Below, one piece after another: positions 7,917 through 16,390 of a stretch of DNA of 64,000 bases. Under the pieces are notes generated by a model. The model was given only the letters and a program-made list of their open reading frames with translations, was not told the origin of the DNA and did not search any database. Both the position numbers and the translations under genes were made by a program. The DNA lies in the NCBI RefSeq assembly GCF_025464955.1, contig NZ_JAODNM010000037.1, forward strand, positions 1 to 64,000. The letters run 5' to 3'. Source of the stretch: Amycolatopsis sp. (GTDB lineage: Bacteria; Actinomycetota; Actinomycetes; Mycobacteriales; Pseudonocardiaceae). Each line of letters begins with the position of its first letter. The first letter of the stretch is position 1.

Positions 7917-8354
7917 TCAGGCGCTCTCGACCCGGCGCTTGAGCTCCTTCAGCGCGGTGTCCATGACCATCTTCTCCGCCTTGCGGCGCAGGAGCCCGAT
8001 CATCGGCAGGGCGAGCTCGACGGACAAGGTGTAGGTGACCTTGGTACCGCTCGAGACCGTTTCGAGCTGGTAGCGGCCGTTCTGCGCCTTCTGCATCTGC
8101 CCCTTGACCAGGTGCCAGCTGACGCCGTGGCCGTCGGCATCCCAGTCGTACTCCAGGGTGTAGACGTCCTTGATCGGACCGGCGTCGAGGGTCAGCCGGA
8201 CCTGCTTGGCGCGGCCGTCGTCGTTCTCGGCCAGTACCTCGGTCTCACGGACGGCTTTCGCCCACTCCGGGTAGGAAGGGAAGTCGGCGATCACCGCCAT
8301 GACCCGCTCCGGCGACGCGTCGACCTCGATGGACTGCGTGGACTGCTCGGCCAT
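7917..8354 (-). CDS. SRPBCC-family (START/polyketide cyclase-like) protein
   Basis: A 145-residue protein with the START-like fold, beginning TTQSIEVDASPERV-like at residues 6-18 and ending in the long C-terminal helix RRKAEKMVMDTALKELKRRV. It matches the M. tuberculosis TB16.3 (Rv2185c) type in length and pattern. Such proteins bind hydrophobic ligands in a deep pocket. It is the first gene of the run SRPBCC-ArsA-CGWCPLC-glk with gaps of 3 bp or less, so all four are probably one transcript. The ligand is unknown. Confidence 0.88.
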   Translation of the reverse strand: MAEQSTQSIEVDASPERVMAVIADFPSYPEWAKAVRETEVLAENDDGRAKQVRLTLDAGPIKDVYTLEYDWDADGHGVSWHLVKGQMQKAQNGRYQLETVSSGTKVTYTLSVELALPMIGLLRRKAEKMVMDTALKELKRRVESA

Positions 8355-8381
8355 GGAGGGAAGGGTAGCCGGAGGCGGTGC

Positions 8382-9170
8382 TCACCAGCGCAGCACGTAG
8401 GGCTGCCCCGTCTCCTTGAAGTGACCCACGTTACGACACTCGGTGCGGCCGATCCGGCGACGGCGGGATAACGGCTGGTGTACGTGCCCGAACACCGACC
8501 ACCTCGGCTGCGCGGCGGTGATCGTCTCCAGCAGCGCCGGCGAGCCGATTTCGGACCGGCGGGCCACCACGTCGTAGGTCAGGTCGGGCACCGCGGGCGG
8601 GATGTGGCTGCACAGGACGTCCGGCGCCTTGAGACCGCTCACGGCCTCGTTGAACTCGGCGGAGGTCCGCAGATAGGGCCGCCAGACGCCGTTGCGGCGC
8701 GGGACCACGCCCTCGGGCAGCAGCGCGCCGCCGACGAAGCCGAACTTGAGGCCGCCGATGTCGACCGTCTCGCCGTCAACGATCCGGACGCCGTCACGGG
8801 CGAACCCCGGCCACAGCGCGGGGGCGTCGACATTGCCGGGGATGGCGAACGTCGGGGTGCTCAGTACGGAGAACAGCGTCGTGTACTGGTCGCGGATCGC
8901 TTCGTCGACGGCGGCGCCGGGGTCTTCCAGGCTGGCCCAGAGGGACCGGGAGAAGGCGATGGTCTCCTCCCGGGTGCCCTCGCGGCGCAGCTTCGCGAAC
9001 ACCCCGACCCGCTCCGCGCCGAACAAGGTGCCCATGATGCCGCGGTCGTGCTGGCGGTAGTCGACGAAATCGAGCAGGTCACCGAGCACGACCAGCGCGT
9101 CGGCGCCTTCGCCGGCATGGGCGAGCGCTTCGGCGTTCCCGTGTACGTCGGAGACGACATGTACTCGCAA
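8382..9170 (-). CDS. Calcineurin-like metallophosphoesterase
   Basis: A 262-residue phosphoesterase. All dinuclear-metal motifs are present: DVH at 8-10, GDLLD at 30-34, GNVD in the middle, a lone His in CSHIPP, and GHVHQP near the end. The start is a TTG at 9168-9170 with an AGGGG ribosome binding site about 8 nt upstream; no earlier start gives the DVH motif its usual N-terminal position. It lies between the two SRPBCC genes on the same strand, with a 27-bp gap to the downstream gene. Substrate is not predictable from sequence. Confidence 0.87.
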   Translation of the reverse strand: MRVHVVSDVHGNAEALAHAGEGADALVVLGDLLDFVDYRQHDRGIMGTLFGAERVGVFAKLRREGTREETIAFSRSLWASLEDPGAAVDEAIRDQYTTLFSVLSTPTFAIPGNVDAPALWPGFARDGVRIVDGETVDIGGLKFGFVGGALLPEGVVPRRNGVWRPYLRTSAEFNEAVSGLKAPDVLCSHIPPAVPDLTYDVVARRSEIGSPALLETITAAQPRWSVFGHVHQPLSRRRRIGRTECRNVGHFKETGQPYVLRW

Positions 9171-9180
9171 GACCCGGCCC

Positions 9181-9654
9181 CTATTCCGCGGGCCGCGGCG
9201 GGATACCCGGTTCGCGGCCGTCTTCGAGGATTTCCTTGAGCCCGAGCGCCACGGCCTTGGCCGCCCGCGCCCGACGGTCGAACTCGTGCCGCAGCTCGCG
9301 CGGAGAGAGCGCGACCGGGGTGCCGGTCGAATCGGCCGGCGCCGCCCGCAGGAAGTAGTGCAGGATCGTGCCGTCGAGCATCGGCTCCAGCCAGACCTCC
9401 ATGGTGCCCACCAGTGCGCCGCGAACTGTCCAGCGCAGGCCCTTCTCGCCGCGGTCGGTGTAGACCTCGAGGACCAGGTCGGGCCAGTATTTCGGCCACG
9501 AGCGAGGGTCGGCGTAGACCGCGGCGATCGTGCCTGGCGGTACCGCGATGAAGGTCTCGTCGACTATGTCCAGCGCGGAGGGCTCGGCGTTCGAAGCGGG
9601 CACGGCGAGCAGAATGTCATGCCCGCCCCACCAACCGGCGATCAGCATGGTCAT
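9181..9654 (-). CDS. SRPBCC-family protein (polyketide cyclase-like)
   Basis: A protein of up to 157 residues with a START-like core (DETFIAVPPGTIAAVYADPR at about 32-51, then SWPKYWPDL). It is unlike the 145-residue SRPBCC protein nearby, so not a recent duplicate. The ATG at 9652-9654 is the first start, but the first 28 residues are not part of the fold and a start further in is possible. The stop is 10 bp before the metallophosphoesterase start, and the gene is divergent from fadD15, the same arrangement as around Rv2186c-Rv2187 of M. tuberculosis as I recall it. Confidence 0.8.
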   Translation of the reverse strand: MTMLIAGWWGGHDILLAVPASNAEPSALDIVDETFIAVPPGTIAAVYADPRSWPKYWPDLVLEVYTDRGEKGLRWTVRGALVGTMEVWLEPMLDGTILHYFLRAAPADSTGTPVALSPRELRHEFDRRARAAKAVALGLKEILEDGREPGIPPRPAE

Positions 9655-9721
9655 ACAGTGGATGGCAAGCTAAGTTGACTGGCGGGTAACACACTTTCCC
9701 GCGCTGAACTCGGAGGTCCAC

Positions 9722-11530
9722 GTGCGCGAATACAGCGCTCCCGCCACTCGTCCGGTCTCCGACAAGGAGAACCTCGCCGACGTCGTGTGGGCTAATGCCG
9801 AGCGCTTCTCCGACGTCGTCAGCTTCCGGCGCCAGGTCGACGGCAGCTGGCTCGACGTGACGGCGAAGGACTTCGCCGACCAGGTACTCGCGATGGCCAA
9901 AGGCCTGGTCAGCGCCGGGGTCGAGGCGGGTGACCGGATCGGCCTGATGTCGAAGACCCGCTACGAGTGGACGCTCATCGACTTCGCGATCTGGGCCGTC
10001 GGCGGCGTCACCGTGCCGATCTACGAGACGTCATCGGCCGAGCAGGTGCACTGGATCCTGTCCGACTCCGCGGCCAAGGGCGTGTTCGTCGAGACCGACG
10101 GGCACCGGGCGAGCGTCGACGAGGTCCGCGACCGGCTCGACGTGCTCGAACACACCTGGCAGATCGAGCCCGGAGAGTCCGCCGGCACGCCGGCGATCGA
10201 CGAGCTGACCAAGCTCGGCGCCGACGTCACCGACGACGAGCTGCACGCCCGGCGGCGTTCCGTCGCTTCGAGCGCGCTCGCCACGATCGTTTACACCTCC
10301 GGCACGACCGGGCGGCCGAAGGGCGTCGAGCTGACGCACCGGAACCTGCTCTCGGAGATCCGCGGCGCGGTCGAGGCGTTCCCGGAGCTGATGGAGCAGG
10401 GCAACTCGATGCTCGTCTTCCTCCCGCTCGCGCATGTCCTGGCCAGGGCGATCGCGGTGACGGCGTTCAGCAGCCGGGTCACCCTCGGGCACACCGCGGA
10501 CGTGAAGAACCTGGTCCGCGACCTCGGCGCGTTCCGGCCGACGTTCGTCGTCGCCGTGCCGCGCGTGTTCGAGAAGGTCTACAACACCGCTAAGCAGACG
10601 GCCCACAGCACCGGGAAGGGCAAGATCTTCGACGCCGCCGAGGCCACGGCCGTCGCCTTCAGCGAGGCGCAGGACCACGGCGGTGCCGGGCTGGCGCTGA
10701 CGGTCAAGCACACAGTGTTCGACAAGCTGGTCTACGGCAAGCTCCGTGCGGCCCTCGGCGGCCGCTGCATCGCCGCGGTGTCCGGCGGCGCGCCGCTCGG
10801 CGCCCGGCTGGCCCACTTCTTCCGCGGCATCGGCGTGCCGGTGTTCGAGGGCTATGGCCTGACCGAAACCTCGGCGGCGGCGAACGTCAACACCAAGGCG
10901 GCGTTCCGCGTCGGCACCGTCGGCAAGCCGGTCGCCGGGACGTCGGTCCGCATCGCCGACGACGGCGAGATCATGCTCAAGGGCGACGTCGTGTTCGGTG
11001 CCTACTTCAACAACGAAACGGCCACCAAAGAGTCGCTGACTGACGGCTGGTTCCACACCGGAGATATCGGGGAGCTCGACGACGAGGGCTTCCTGAAGAT
11101 CACCGGCCGCAAGAAGGAGATCATCGTCACCGCCGGCGGCAAGAACGTCGCGCCGTCGGGCCTGGAGGACTCGCTCAAGGCGAGCCCGCTGGTCAGCCAG
11201 GCGATGGTCGTCGGGGACCAGCGCCCGTTCATCGGGGCGCTGATCACCATCGACGAGGAGTACTTCCCGAGCTGGAAGTCGCAGCACGGCAAGCCGGCGG
11301 ACGCCACCGTCGCGGACCTCGCCATGGACGCGGATCTGCGCGCCGAAGTCCAGACCGCCGTCGACGAGGCGAACAAGGCCGTCTCGCACGCCGAGGCGAT
11401 CAAGAAGTTCACCGTGTTGGCGAACGACTTCACCGAGCAGAGCGGCGAGATCACCCCAAGCCTGAAGCTCAAGCGCAACGTCGTGACGAAGAACTACTCC
11501 GACACCATCGACACGCTCTACAAGAAGTAA
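9722..11530 (+). CDS. fadD15: Long-chain fatty-acid-CoA ligase, FadD15 type
   Basis: A 602-residue AMP-forming acyl-CoA synthetase that activates fatty acids as acyl-adenylates and then CoA thioesters. The phosphate-binding loop YTSGTTGRPKG is at 191-201, GYGLTETS near 379, and the hinge/C-terminal motif TGRKKEIIVTAGGKNVAP near 462-479. Length and gene neighbourhood fit mycobacterial FadD15, a peripheral or soluble enzyme. The GTG start at 9722 follows a strong GGAGG with a 5-nt gap. A TTGACT at 9675-9680 could be a -35 box, but I see no convincing -10. It is convergent with the FAD monooxygenase, with only 3 bp between stops. Confidence 0.9.
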   Translation: MREYSAPATRPVSDKENLADVVWANAERFSDVVSFRRQVDGSWLDVTAKDFADQVLAMAKGLVSAGVEAGDRIGLMSKTRYEWTLIDFAIWAVGGVTVPIYETSSAEQVHWILSDSAAKGVFVETDGHRASVDEVRDRLDVLEHTWQIEPGESAGTPAIDELTKLGADVTDDELHARRRSVASSALATIVYTSGTTGRPKGVELTHRNLLSEIRGAVEAFPELMEQGNSMLVFLPLAHVLARAIAVTAFSSRVTLGHTADVKNLVRDLGAFRPTFVVAVPRVFEKVYNTAKQTAHSTGKGKIFDAAEATAVAFSEAQDHGGAGLALTVKHTVFDKLVYGKLRAALGGRCIAAVSGGAPLGARLAHFFRGIGVPVFEGYGLTETSAAANVNTKAAFRVGTVGKPVAGTSVRIADDGEIMLKGDVVFGAYFNNETATKESLTDGWFHTGDIGELDDEGFLKITGRKKEIIVTAGGKNVAPSGLEDSLKASPLVSQAMVVGDQRPFIGALITIDEEYFPSWKSQHGKPADATVADLAMDADLRAEVQTAVDEANKAVSHAEAIKKFTVLANDFTEQSGEITPSLKLKRNVVTKNYSDTIDTLYKK

Positions 11531-11533
11531 CGC

Positions 11534-12640
11534 CTACGCCGTGACGGGCGCGTCCCAGTCGATGTGATGGTCGTAGAGCCAGGTGCGGTAGCCCTCGCCA
11601 CCTTGGCCGGCTCCCGCCGAGACAATCCGTTCGACGCGCCCCCGTCGCAGGCGCTCGTACGCGGCGAAGGCGTCCGGGATCTTGGGTAGGTCGCGCAAGC
11701 ACTGGGCGAGCACAACACTGTCCTCCAGCGCCATCGACGCACCTTGGACCGAAGCGGGCGAAGCGGCGTGTGCGGCGTCGCCGACCAACACCATCGACTC
11801 CGTCGACCAGACCTCCGTCGAAGGGATGTCGTAGGCCTGGCCGCCGTAGAGGTCGTCGGTCGCGCGCACGATCTGCGCGGCGGGCGTCCGGTCGCCCGCC
11901 AGCTGGTCGGCGGTCTGGTCGCGCCACTGGCTCGGCGTCATCGCGGCCAGTTCGGCGCGATCGCGTTCAGGCCAGGAAATCCGCGAGAACCAGTACGTCT
12001 GGCCGTCGGGATCAGTGGTGTAGCCGAAGGCCGCTCGCGAGCCCTGGATCATCCGGTACCGCTCGGGCGCCGCGGGGAACCCGGTGTCCCGGGTGTAGCC
12101 GTATACAACGTTGAGCCCGGTGTAGCGCGGACGCGGTGACTCGGGGTCGATCAGCCCGCGCACCGCGGAGTGGACGCCGTCGGCGCCGATCAGCAGATCG
12201 CCCGACGCCGTGCTGCCGTCTTCGAACTTCGCGACCACCCCGGAACCGGATTGGGTGACACGGACAAGCCGCTTTCCGTGCTCGAGCCCGATTCCCCGCC
12301 GCGCGGATTCGTCGTGCAGCGCGGCGTAAAGCTGCGCGCGCGTGACCGTGCGGGGGCTCGTGACGCCGTCATACCCGAAATCCCGCAGACCGACCGTCTC
12401 ACCTTCGCCCGTGACAAGCTCGATTCCGTTGGCGGGGAAGGAATGCCGGATCACGCAGTCGTGCGCGTCGATGGCCCGCAGCGCGTCCATACCGTTGTGC
12501 ATGATCGTCAGGAAGGCGCCGATGTCGGCCGCGCCAGTGGGGTACGCCTCGTAGATCACCGAGTCGATCCCGGCCCGGCGCAGCGCCATCGCCGTCACCG
12601 CCCCCGAGATCCCGCCACCGATGATCAAAGCCCGAGTCAT
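11534..12640 (-). CDS. FAD-dependent monooxygenase
   Basis: A 368-residue flavoprotein of the para-hydroxybenzoate hydroxylase/UbiH superfamily. The dinucleotide-binding GGGISG is at residues 8-13, the DG-type motif GADGVHSAVR lies near 163-172 and the FAD-ribityl motif VLVGDAAHAASP near 280-291. It would hydroxylate an aromatic or polyketide-like substrate using NAD(P)H and oxygen. It stands alone between a convergent acyl-CoA ligase and the terminator hairpin of the upstream ferritin-like gene, so no pathway can be inferred. Confidence 0.88.
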   Translation of the reverse strand: MTRALIIGGGISGAVTAMALRRAGIDSVIYEAYPTGAADIGAFLTIMHNGMDALRAIDAHDCVIRHSFPANGIELVTGEGETVGLRDFGYDGVTSPRTVTRAQLYAALHDESARRGIGLEHGKRLVRVTQSGSGVVAKFEDGSTASGDLLIGADGVHSAVRGLIDPESPRPRYTGLNVVYGYTRDTGFPAAPERYRMIQGSRAAFGYTTDPDGQTYWFSRISWPERDRAELAAMTPSQWRDQTADQLAGDRTPAAQIVRATDDLYGGQAYDIPSTEVWSTESMVLVGDAAHAASPASVQGASMALEDSVVLAQCLRDLPKIPDAFAAYERLRRGRVERIVSAGAGQGGEGYRTWLYDHHIDWDAPVTA

Positions 12641-12691
12641 CTTCCGACCTTATCGAGATCACCGTCCGGCCCGGCGGGTTTTGCGCCGCAA

Positions 12692-12733
12692 CACCTCGCC
12701 GCCGACTCGCGAGCGCAAGTCGGCGGCGAGGTG
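12692..12733 (-). terminator. Hairpin terminator after the ferritin-like gene
   Basis: A perfect 16-bp stem (CACCTCGCCGCCGACT with its complement) and a 10-nt loop starts 8 bp beyond the ferritin-like stop codon. There is no real T tract, so it is the GC-rich, U-poor kind common in actinomycetes. It also separates this gene from the monooxygenase gene downstream on the same strand. Confidence 0.75.
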
Positions 12734-12740
12734 CCGGTGG

Positions 12741-13712
12741 TCAGGCGCCGGCGCTGGTGTTGATGTCGCCGTTGACGCCATGTGGGAAGAATCCGCCCGA
12801 AGTCGCCTTCTTCGGGTTCAGGTACACGACGTTGAGCACCTGGCCGGCGCTGCGGCTGTAGGTGATGCCGTTGGCGTCGGTCGGCACGAGGTTGGCCTTG
12901 CCGTCCTTGACGACGCCCTGATCGTCGTCGCTCGGGCCGTCGAGGCTGTCGCGCGCCGCCGAAATCTTGACCGACGCGTCGCCCAGTTCACGCTCGAACA
13001 GCGCGCTGCGGACGATCCCAGCGTGGTAGGCCTCGACCGAGAGGATGCCGGCCGCGGCTTCCAGGTACGTCTTGTTCGTGATGAGCGGAGCCGCGCCCTT
13101 GTAGGCCGTCACACCGACGTCTTCGAAGATGAACGCGGCGAGCAGGAAGTTGTTCTCGTTCGCGTAGGGGTCGAACGTCTGGTGCTGGTTGATGAGCCCC
13201 GCTGCCCTGGCCGCCGCGGTGAAGCTGGTCTGGATGTCGATCTGCGGCTGTGCGACGGCCGCGCTCCCCAGCGCCGTCCGCAGGAACTTGACGTGCGCGA
13301 GCTCGTCACCGGCGATCTCCTGGGCGATCTGACGCAGGCCGCGGCTGCGGAACGGCACCCGCTTGCCGCCGGTGACCCCGCCGTGGAGCCCGGTGCCGGT
13401 GGTCAAGGAGCCCGAGAGGCCGCAGCCGTTGACTGCGTGCGAGTAGAACTGGGCCTCGAGATACTCGAGGTTGAGGGCGAAGTTCAGGACCGCCCCGTCA
13501 CTCGGGGCACCGGCGTCCGCGGCGGCCCCGGTCGAGGCCGCGCTCTTGCGCTCCGCTGCCCCGGCCGACGGCGCGAGAACGCTGCCGCCGATGGTGGCCG
13601 CTCCGACTACGCCGAGACCAGCGAGACTGGCGCTCTTCAGGAAGCGGCGCCGGTCTGTGTCGTTCTCGGCACTTCGGCTGATCAGTTCCCGTACAAAAGG
13701 CTTTCCGAACAC
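12741..13712 (-). CDS. Tat-exported ferritin-like domain protein
   Basis: A 323-residue protein with a twin-arginine signal (RRRFLKSASLAGLGVVGAA, residues about 21-39) and a ferritin-like four-helix bundle. Metal ligands are recognisable as an E...E/H pattern: NLEYLEAQFY (about 81-90), GDELAHVKFL (about 135-144), FEDVGVTAY (about 196-204) and SVEAYHAG (about 224-231). Such Ferritin_2 proteins are usually extracytoplasmic and of unknown role. The GTG start (13710-13712) has AGAGGA 8 nt upstream, and both lie inside one arm of an inverted repeat (13710-13774) that could block translation. The upstream gene aspB is 90 bp away on the same strand. Confidence 0.87.
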   Translation of the reverse strand: MFGKPFVRELISRSAENDTDRRRFLKSASLAGLGVVGAATIGGSVLAPSAGAAERKSAASTGAAADAGAPSDGAVLNFALNLEYLEAQFYSHAVNGCGLSGSLTTGTGLHGGVTGGKRVPFRSRGLRQIAQEIAGDELAHVKFLRTALGSAAVAQPQIDIQTSFTAAARAAGLINQHQTFDPYANENNFLLAAFIFEDVGVTAYKGAAPLITNKTYLEAAAGILSVEAYHAGIVRSALFERELGDASVKISAARDSLDGPSDDDQGVVKDGKANLVPTDANGITYSRSAGQVLNVVYLNPKKATSGGFFPHGVNGDINTSAGA

Positions 13713-13774
13713 GAGTGGTTCCTCTCGTCTGATGCATGCGGTCGCCCGACATCAGTCATTCGGAACCACTCGTG
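13710..13774 (-). promoter_or_regulatory. Inverted repeat covering the ferritin-like gene's start codon and RBS
   Basis: Two perfect 13-bp arms, CACGAGTGGTTCC (13710-13722) and GGAACCACTCGTG (13762-13774), flank a 39-bp spacer that contains a further CTGAT/ATCAG pair. In a minus-strand transcript coming from aspB, the second arm would include part of the AGAGGA ribosome binding site and the whole GTG start codon. The structure could act as a translational lock, a terminator, or both. Confidence 0.6.
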
Positions 13775-13802
13775 CCCGGGGTTGGCCACGAACGGAGGAG
13801 GC

Positions 13803-15047
13803 TCAGCGGCTCGCGGCGGCGAGTCGCACACAGACGGTGAGACCGTGGATGGCGGCCTCGATCTCGGACAGCACCGGGAAGGTCGGGGCGATCCGGATGA
13901 CTCGGTCCTCGGGGTCGTCGCCGTACGGGTGGGTGGCCCCGGCCGGGGTCAGCGCGATGCCCGCGGCCTTGGCCAGCCGGACGACCTCCTTGGCGCAGCC
14001 CGGGGGCACGGTCAGGCTGATGAAGTACCCGCCGGCGGGCTTCGTCCAGGAAACCAGGCCGGAGTCGCCGAGCTCCTCGGTGAGGATGCGGTCGACGGCG
14101 TCGAACTTCGGGCCGATCACGTCGCGGTGGGCGCGCATGTGGGCGCGGACGCCGGCTTCGTCCTTGAGGAACATGACGTGCCGGAGCTGGTTGGTCTTGT
14201 CGGGGCCGATCGTGCGTTTGGCGAGCAGGCCGAGGAACCACCGCACGTTGGTCTCCGACGCGCCGAGGAAACCGACGCCGCTGCCGGCCATGGTGATCTT
14301 CGACGTCGAGCCGAACACGAGAACCCGGTCCGCGTGGCCGTTCTCCGCGGCCAGCGCCAGCATGTCGGCGATCTCGACCTCTTCGTCGGTGAGGTGGTGC
14401 ACGGCGTAGGCGTTGTCCCAGAAGATGCGGAAGTCCGGAGCGGCGGTGGGCATCGCCGCGAGCCGCCGAGTGGTCTCGTCGCTGTAGGAGACGCCGGTGG
14501 GGTTGCTGTACTTCGGCACGCACCAGATGCCCTTGATCGCCGGGTCCTCGGCGACGAGCCGCTCGACGACGTCCATGTCCGGACCGGTTTCGGTCATCGG
14601 CACGGGGATCAGCTCGACGCCGAAGCGCTCGGACAGCGCGAAGTGGCGGTCATACCCGGGCACCGGCGCGAGGAACGCGACGCGGGGCTCGTCGGCCCAG
14701 CGACGCTCGGCGCCCGGAACCGGGCTGAGCAGCGCCTGCACGAACGAGTCGTGCATGAGCTCGAGGCTAGAGTTCCCGGCGGCGATCAGCTGCTCGACCG
14801 GTACCTGGAGGAACCCGCTGAACAAGCGGCGCAGCTCGATGAGGCCCTGCAGGTTGCCGTAGTTGCGGATGTCCGCGCCGTCTTCGGACTTGAGGACGTC
14901 ACCGGGCAGCTTCAGCATCTCCGACGCGAGATCGAGCTGGCGGGGCGACGGCTTGCCCCGCGTGATGTCCAGGGAAAGGCCGCGGCCGACCAGGGCCTCG
15001 TAGTCGAGGCGCGCGCGCTCGGTGTCAACTGAAAGAGACGTCATCAC
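13803..15047 (-). CDS. aspB: Aspartate aminotransferase, class I subgroup Ic (AspB type)
   Basis: A 414-residue PLP enzyme that makes aspartate from oxaloacetate and glutamate. It carries the subgroup-Ic features I know from mycobacterial Rv3722c: DITRGKPSPRQLDL (about 27-40), YGNLQGLIELR, CVPKYSNPTGVSYSD (about 183-197) and the PLP-lysine motif FGSTSKITMAGSGVGFLG near 253-270. Start is GTG at 15047 or the adjacent ATG at 15044, with GGAG 9-12 nt upstream. It is upstream of the ferritin-like gene on the same strand, and the intergenic hairpin decides how much transcript runs on. Confidence 0.9.
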   Translation of the reverse strand: MMTSLSVDTERARLDYEALVGRGLSLDITRGKPSPRQLDLASEMLKLPGDVLKSEDGADIRNYGNLQGLIELRRLFSGFLQVPVEQLIAAGNSSLELMHDSFVQALLSPVPGAERRWADEPRVAFLAPVPGYDRHFALSERFGVELIPVPMTETGPDMDVVERLVAEDPAIKGIWCVPKYSNPTGVSYSDETTRRLAAMPTAAPDFRIFWDNAYAVHHLTDEEVEIADMLALAAENGHADRVLVFGSTSKITMAGSGVGFLGASETNVRWFLGLLAKRTIGPDKTNQLRHVMFLKDEAGVRAHMRAHRDVIGPKFDAVDRILTEELGDSGLVSWTKPAGGYFISLTVPPGCAKEVVRLAKAAGIALTPAGATHPYGDDPEDRVIRIAPTFPVLSEIEAAIHGLTVCVRLAAASR

Positions 15048-15386
15048 TCAACGCTAACTCCGTGACCCAGCGTAATCCTGCCGGGGCCGCCGTCGCCCGC
15101 GACCGTCGAACTCACGCGCGTGAACGTGGGACTCGCGCCGCCCCACGCGAGTCCCACGTTCACACCGGGCGAGTCCCCCGTTTACGTTGGCGAGTCCCAC
15201 GTTCGCAACACCAGAAGCCTCAGCAGTCCCACCTGCGCCACCGGCACCACCTGCCCGACGAAAGTGGCCCTCGGATCCGCTCCGAGAACCCACGTCGGCC
15301 CCGGTCCTCGCTGTGGTAAGCCGGAACCCACCGCCTAACGTCCCCGCGGACGTCGAACTCGCGCCCCCGAACGTGGGACTCGCGGG
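15048..15386. repeat. 339-bp intergenic region with five GTGAACGTGGGACTCGC-type repeats
   Basis: No gene is supported here. The region holds copies of a 16-18 bp word: GTGAACGTGGGACTCGCG at 15120-15137, its exact complement at 15146-15163, diverged complements at 15167-15184 and 15189-15206, and a direct copy GAACGTGGGACTCGCG at 15369-15384. The first two form a perfect 18-bp stem with an 8-nt loop. The last copy ends 2 bp before the stop codon of the Mce-associated gene, so it may serve as its terminator region. The spacing is irregular (not CRISPR-like). It may be a dispersed intergenic repeat family of this genus. Confidence 0.8.
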
Positions 15387-15896
15387 TCAGAGGGGGATCA
15401 GAGTGGCGAGTTTCCAGCGGCCGTCGACGCGTTTCGCGGTGACGAGGAGTTGCGCGCCGGTCGAGTCGTGCTGGTTGCCGACGGTGTGCAAGGTCTGCTG
15501 GTCGAGGAACAGCAGCACGGTTGCCTGATCCCCGCTCAGCTCGCGGACGCCGATCGACCGGATGGTGGTCGTCCGCACGAGTTTTTCCGACGTCGACTGC
15601 TTTTCGGCCGCGGCGAGACTCGCGTGGTACGTCGTGGCGGCCGAGTCGACGAGTACGTCGGCGGCGGCGCGTTCGGTGCGGGCCAGATCGCTGTAGTCGT
15701 AGGAAAAAACGGCCTTCACCGCGGCGCCGACCTGGTCGGTGACCTCGCCGGTGGTGGCCGTGTCGACCAGTGCCGCGTTGGCCGTCGGGTCACCCGAAGT
15801 CAGCGCGTGCGCTTGGAATCCGAACCACACCGAGCAGCCGAGCGCGAGCACGACCACCCCTGTCAGCACCGACACGAGATCCACGCGCGGGCTCAT
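15387..15896 (-). CDS. Mce-associated membrane protein (second)
   Basis: A 169-residue protein with one N-terminal membrane helix (about 9-29, VSVLTGVVVLALGCSVWFGF) and an extracytoplasmic NTF2-like domain. It is the last gene of the mce4 operon and overlaps the first Mce-associated gene by ATGA (15893-15896). Proteins of this kind are thought to stabilise or assemble Mce transport complexes. It corresponds in position to Rv3492c of M. tuberculosis. Confidence 0.85.
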   Translation of the reverse strand: MSPRVDLVSVLTGVVVLALGCSVWFGFQAHALTSGDPTANAALVDTATTGEVTDQVGAAVKAVFSYDYSDLARTERAAADVLVDSAATTYHASLAAAEKQSTSEKLVRTTTIRSIGVRELSGDQATVLLFLDQQTLHTVGNQHDSTGAQLLVTAKRVDGRWKLATLIPL

Positions 15897-16390
15897 GCCG
15901 TACCCGCCTGGACCGCGCTGACCTTCCAGCCGTCGACCGTCCGGTTGGTCTCGACGGTGAGCCGGCTCAGTTTCGACGCGGGCGCGCCGCCACCGGTGCT
16001 GACGCGGACAGTGAGCACGGCGATCAGCTCCGCGGTGCCGGCAGCGGAGTTCAACTGCGTCACGGCGGCCTGGTCAAGTGTCGCGGTGGCCACGGTCTTC
16101 GTGGTGTTCGCGCGGTCGAGCTGGCTCTGGCGGTCACCGCCGAGGTCCTTGCCCAGCTGCCCGGTCGTCACCTGGAGCCAGCGGTCCACGTCCTGCGGGC
16201 CGGTGCGGTAGTCGATCGTGTAGAGCACGACCAGTGCGTTCCCGGCAGCCGACAGCAATCCGTCACGGTCCCGGGCCACTGCCAGGCCGTCGTCGTGCGC
16301 CGCGCTCCACCACGACCAGCCGAACCAGGCCGCCAGGAGCACCGAAACCACCGCGGCGACGACCAGTCCCCTGCGCGCTGTCCCGGTCAC
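15893..16390 (-). CDS. Mce-associated membrane protein (first)
   Basis: A 165-residue paralogue of the following gene: N-terminal membrane helix (about 8-28, LVVAAVVSVLLAAWFGWSWW) and a C-terminal extracytoplasmic domain ending in TVDGWKVSAVQ. The open frame extends further upstream, but the GTG at 16388-16390 is chosen because it overlaps the mce4F stop as GTGA, the pattern of the whole operon. Position equals Rv3493c of the M. tuberculosis mce4 operon. Confidence 0.85.
   Translation of the reverse strand: MTGTARRGLVVAAVVSVLLAAWFGWSWWSAAHDDGLAVARDRDGLLSAAGNALVVLYTIDYRTGPQDVDRWLQVTTGQLGKDLGGDRQSQLDRANTTKTVATATLDQAAVTQLNSAAGTAELIAVLTVRVSTGGGAPASKLSRLTVETNRTVDGWKVSAVQAGTA

Noticed and set aside
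12621-15032. An 803-codon open frame on the plus strand
   Set aside because: It lies opposite the ferritin-like and aspB genes, whose motifs are intact; its translation is low-complexity Arg/Gly/Asp-rich.
15120-15206. Possible CRISPR array
   Set aside because: The copies are in mixed orientation, unevenly spaced and diverged, and no cas gene is present.
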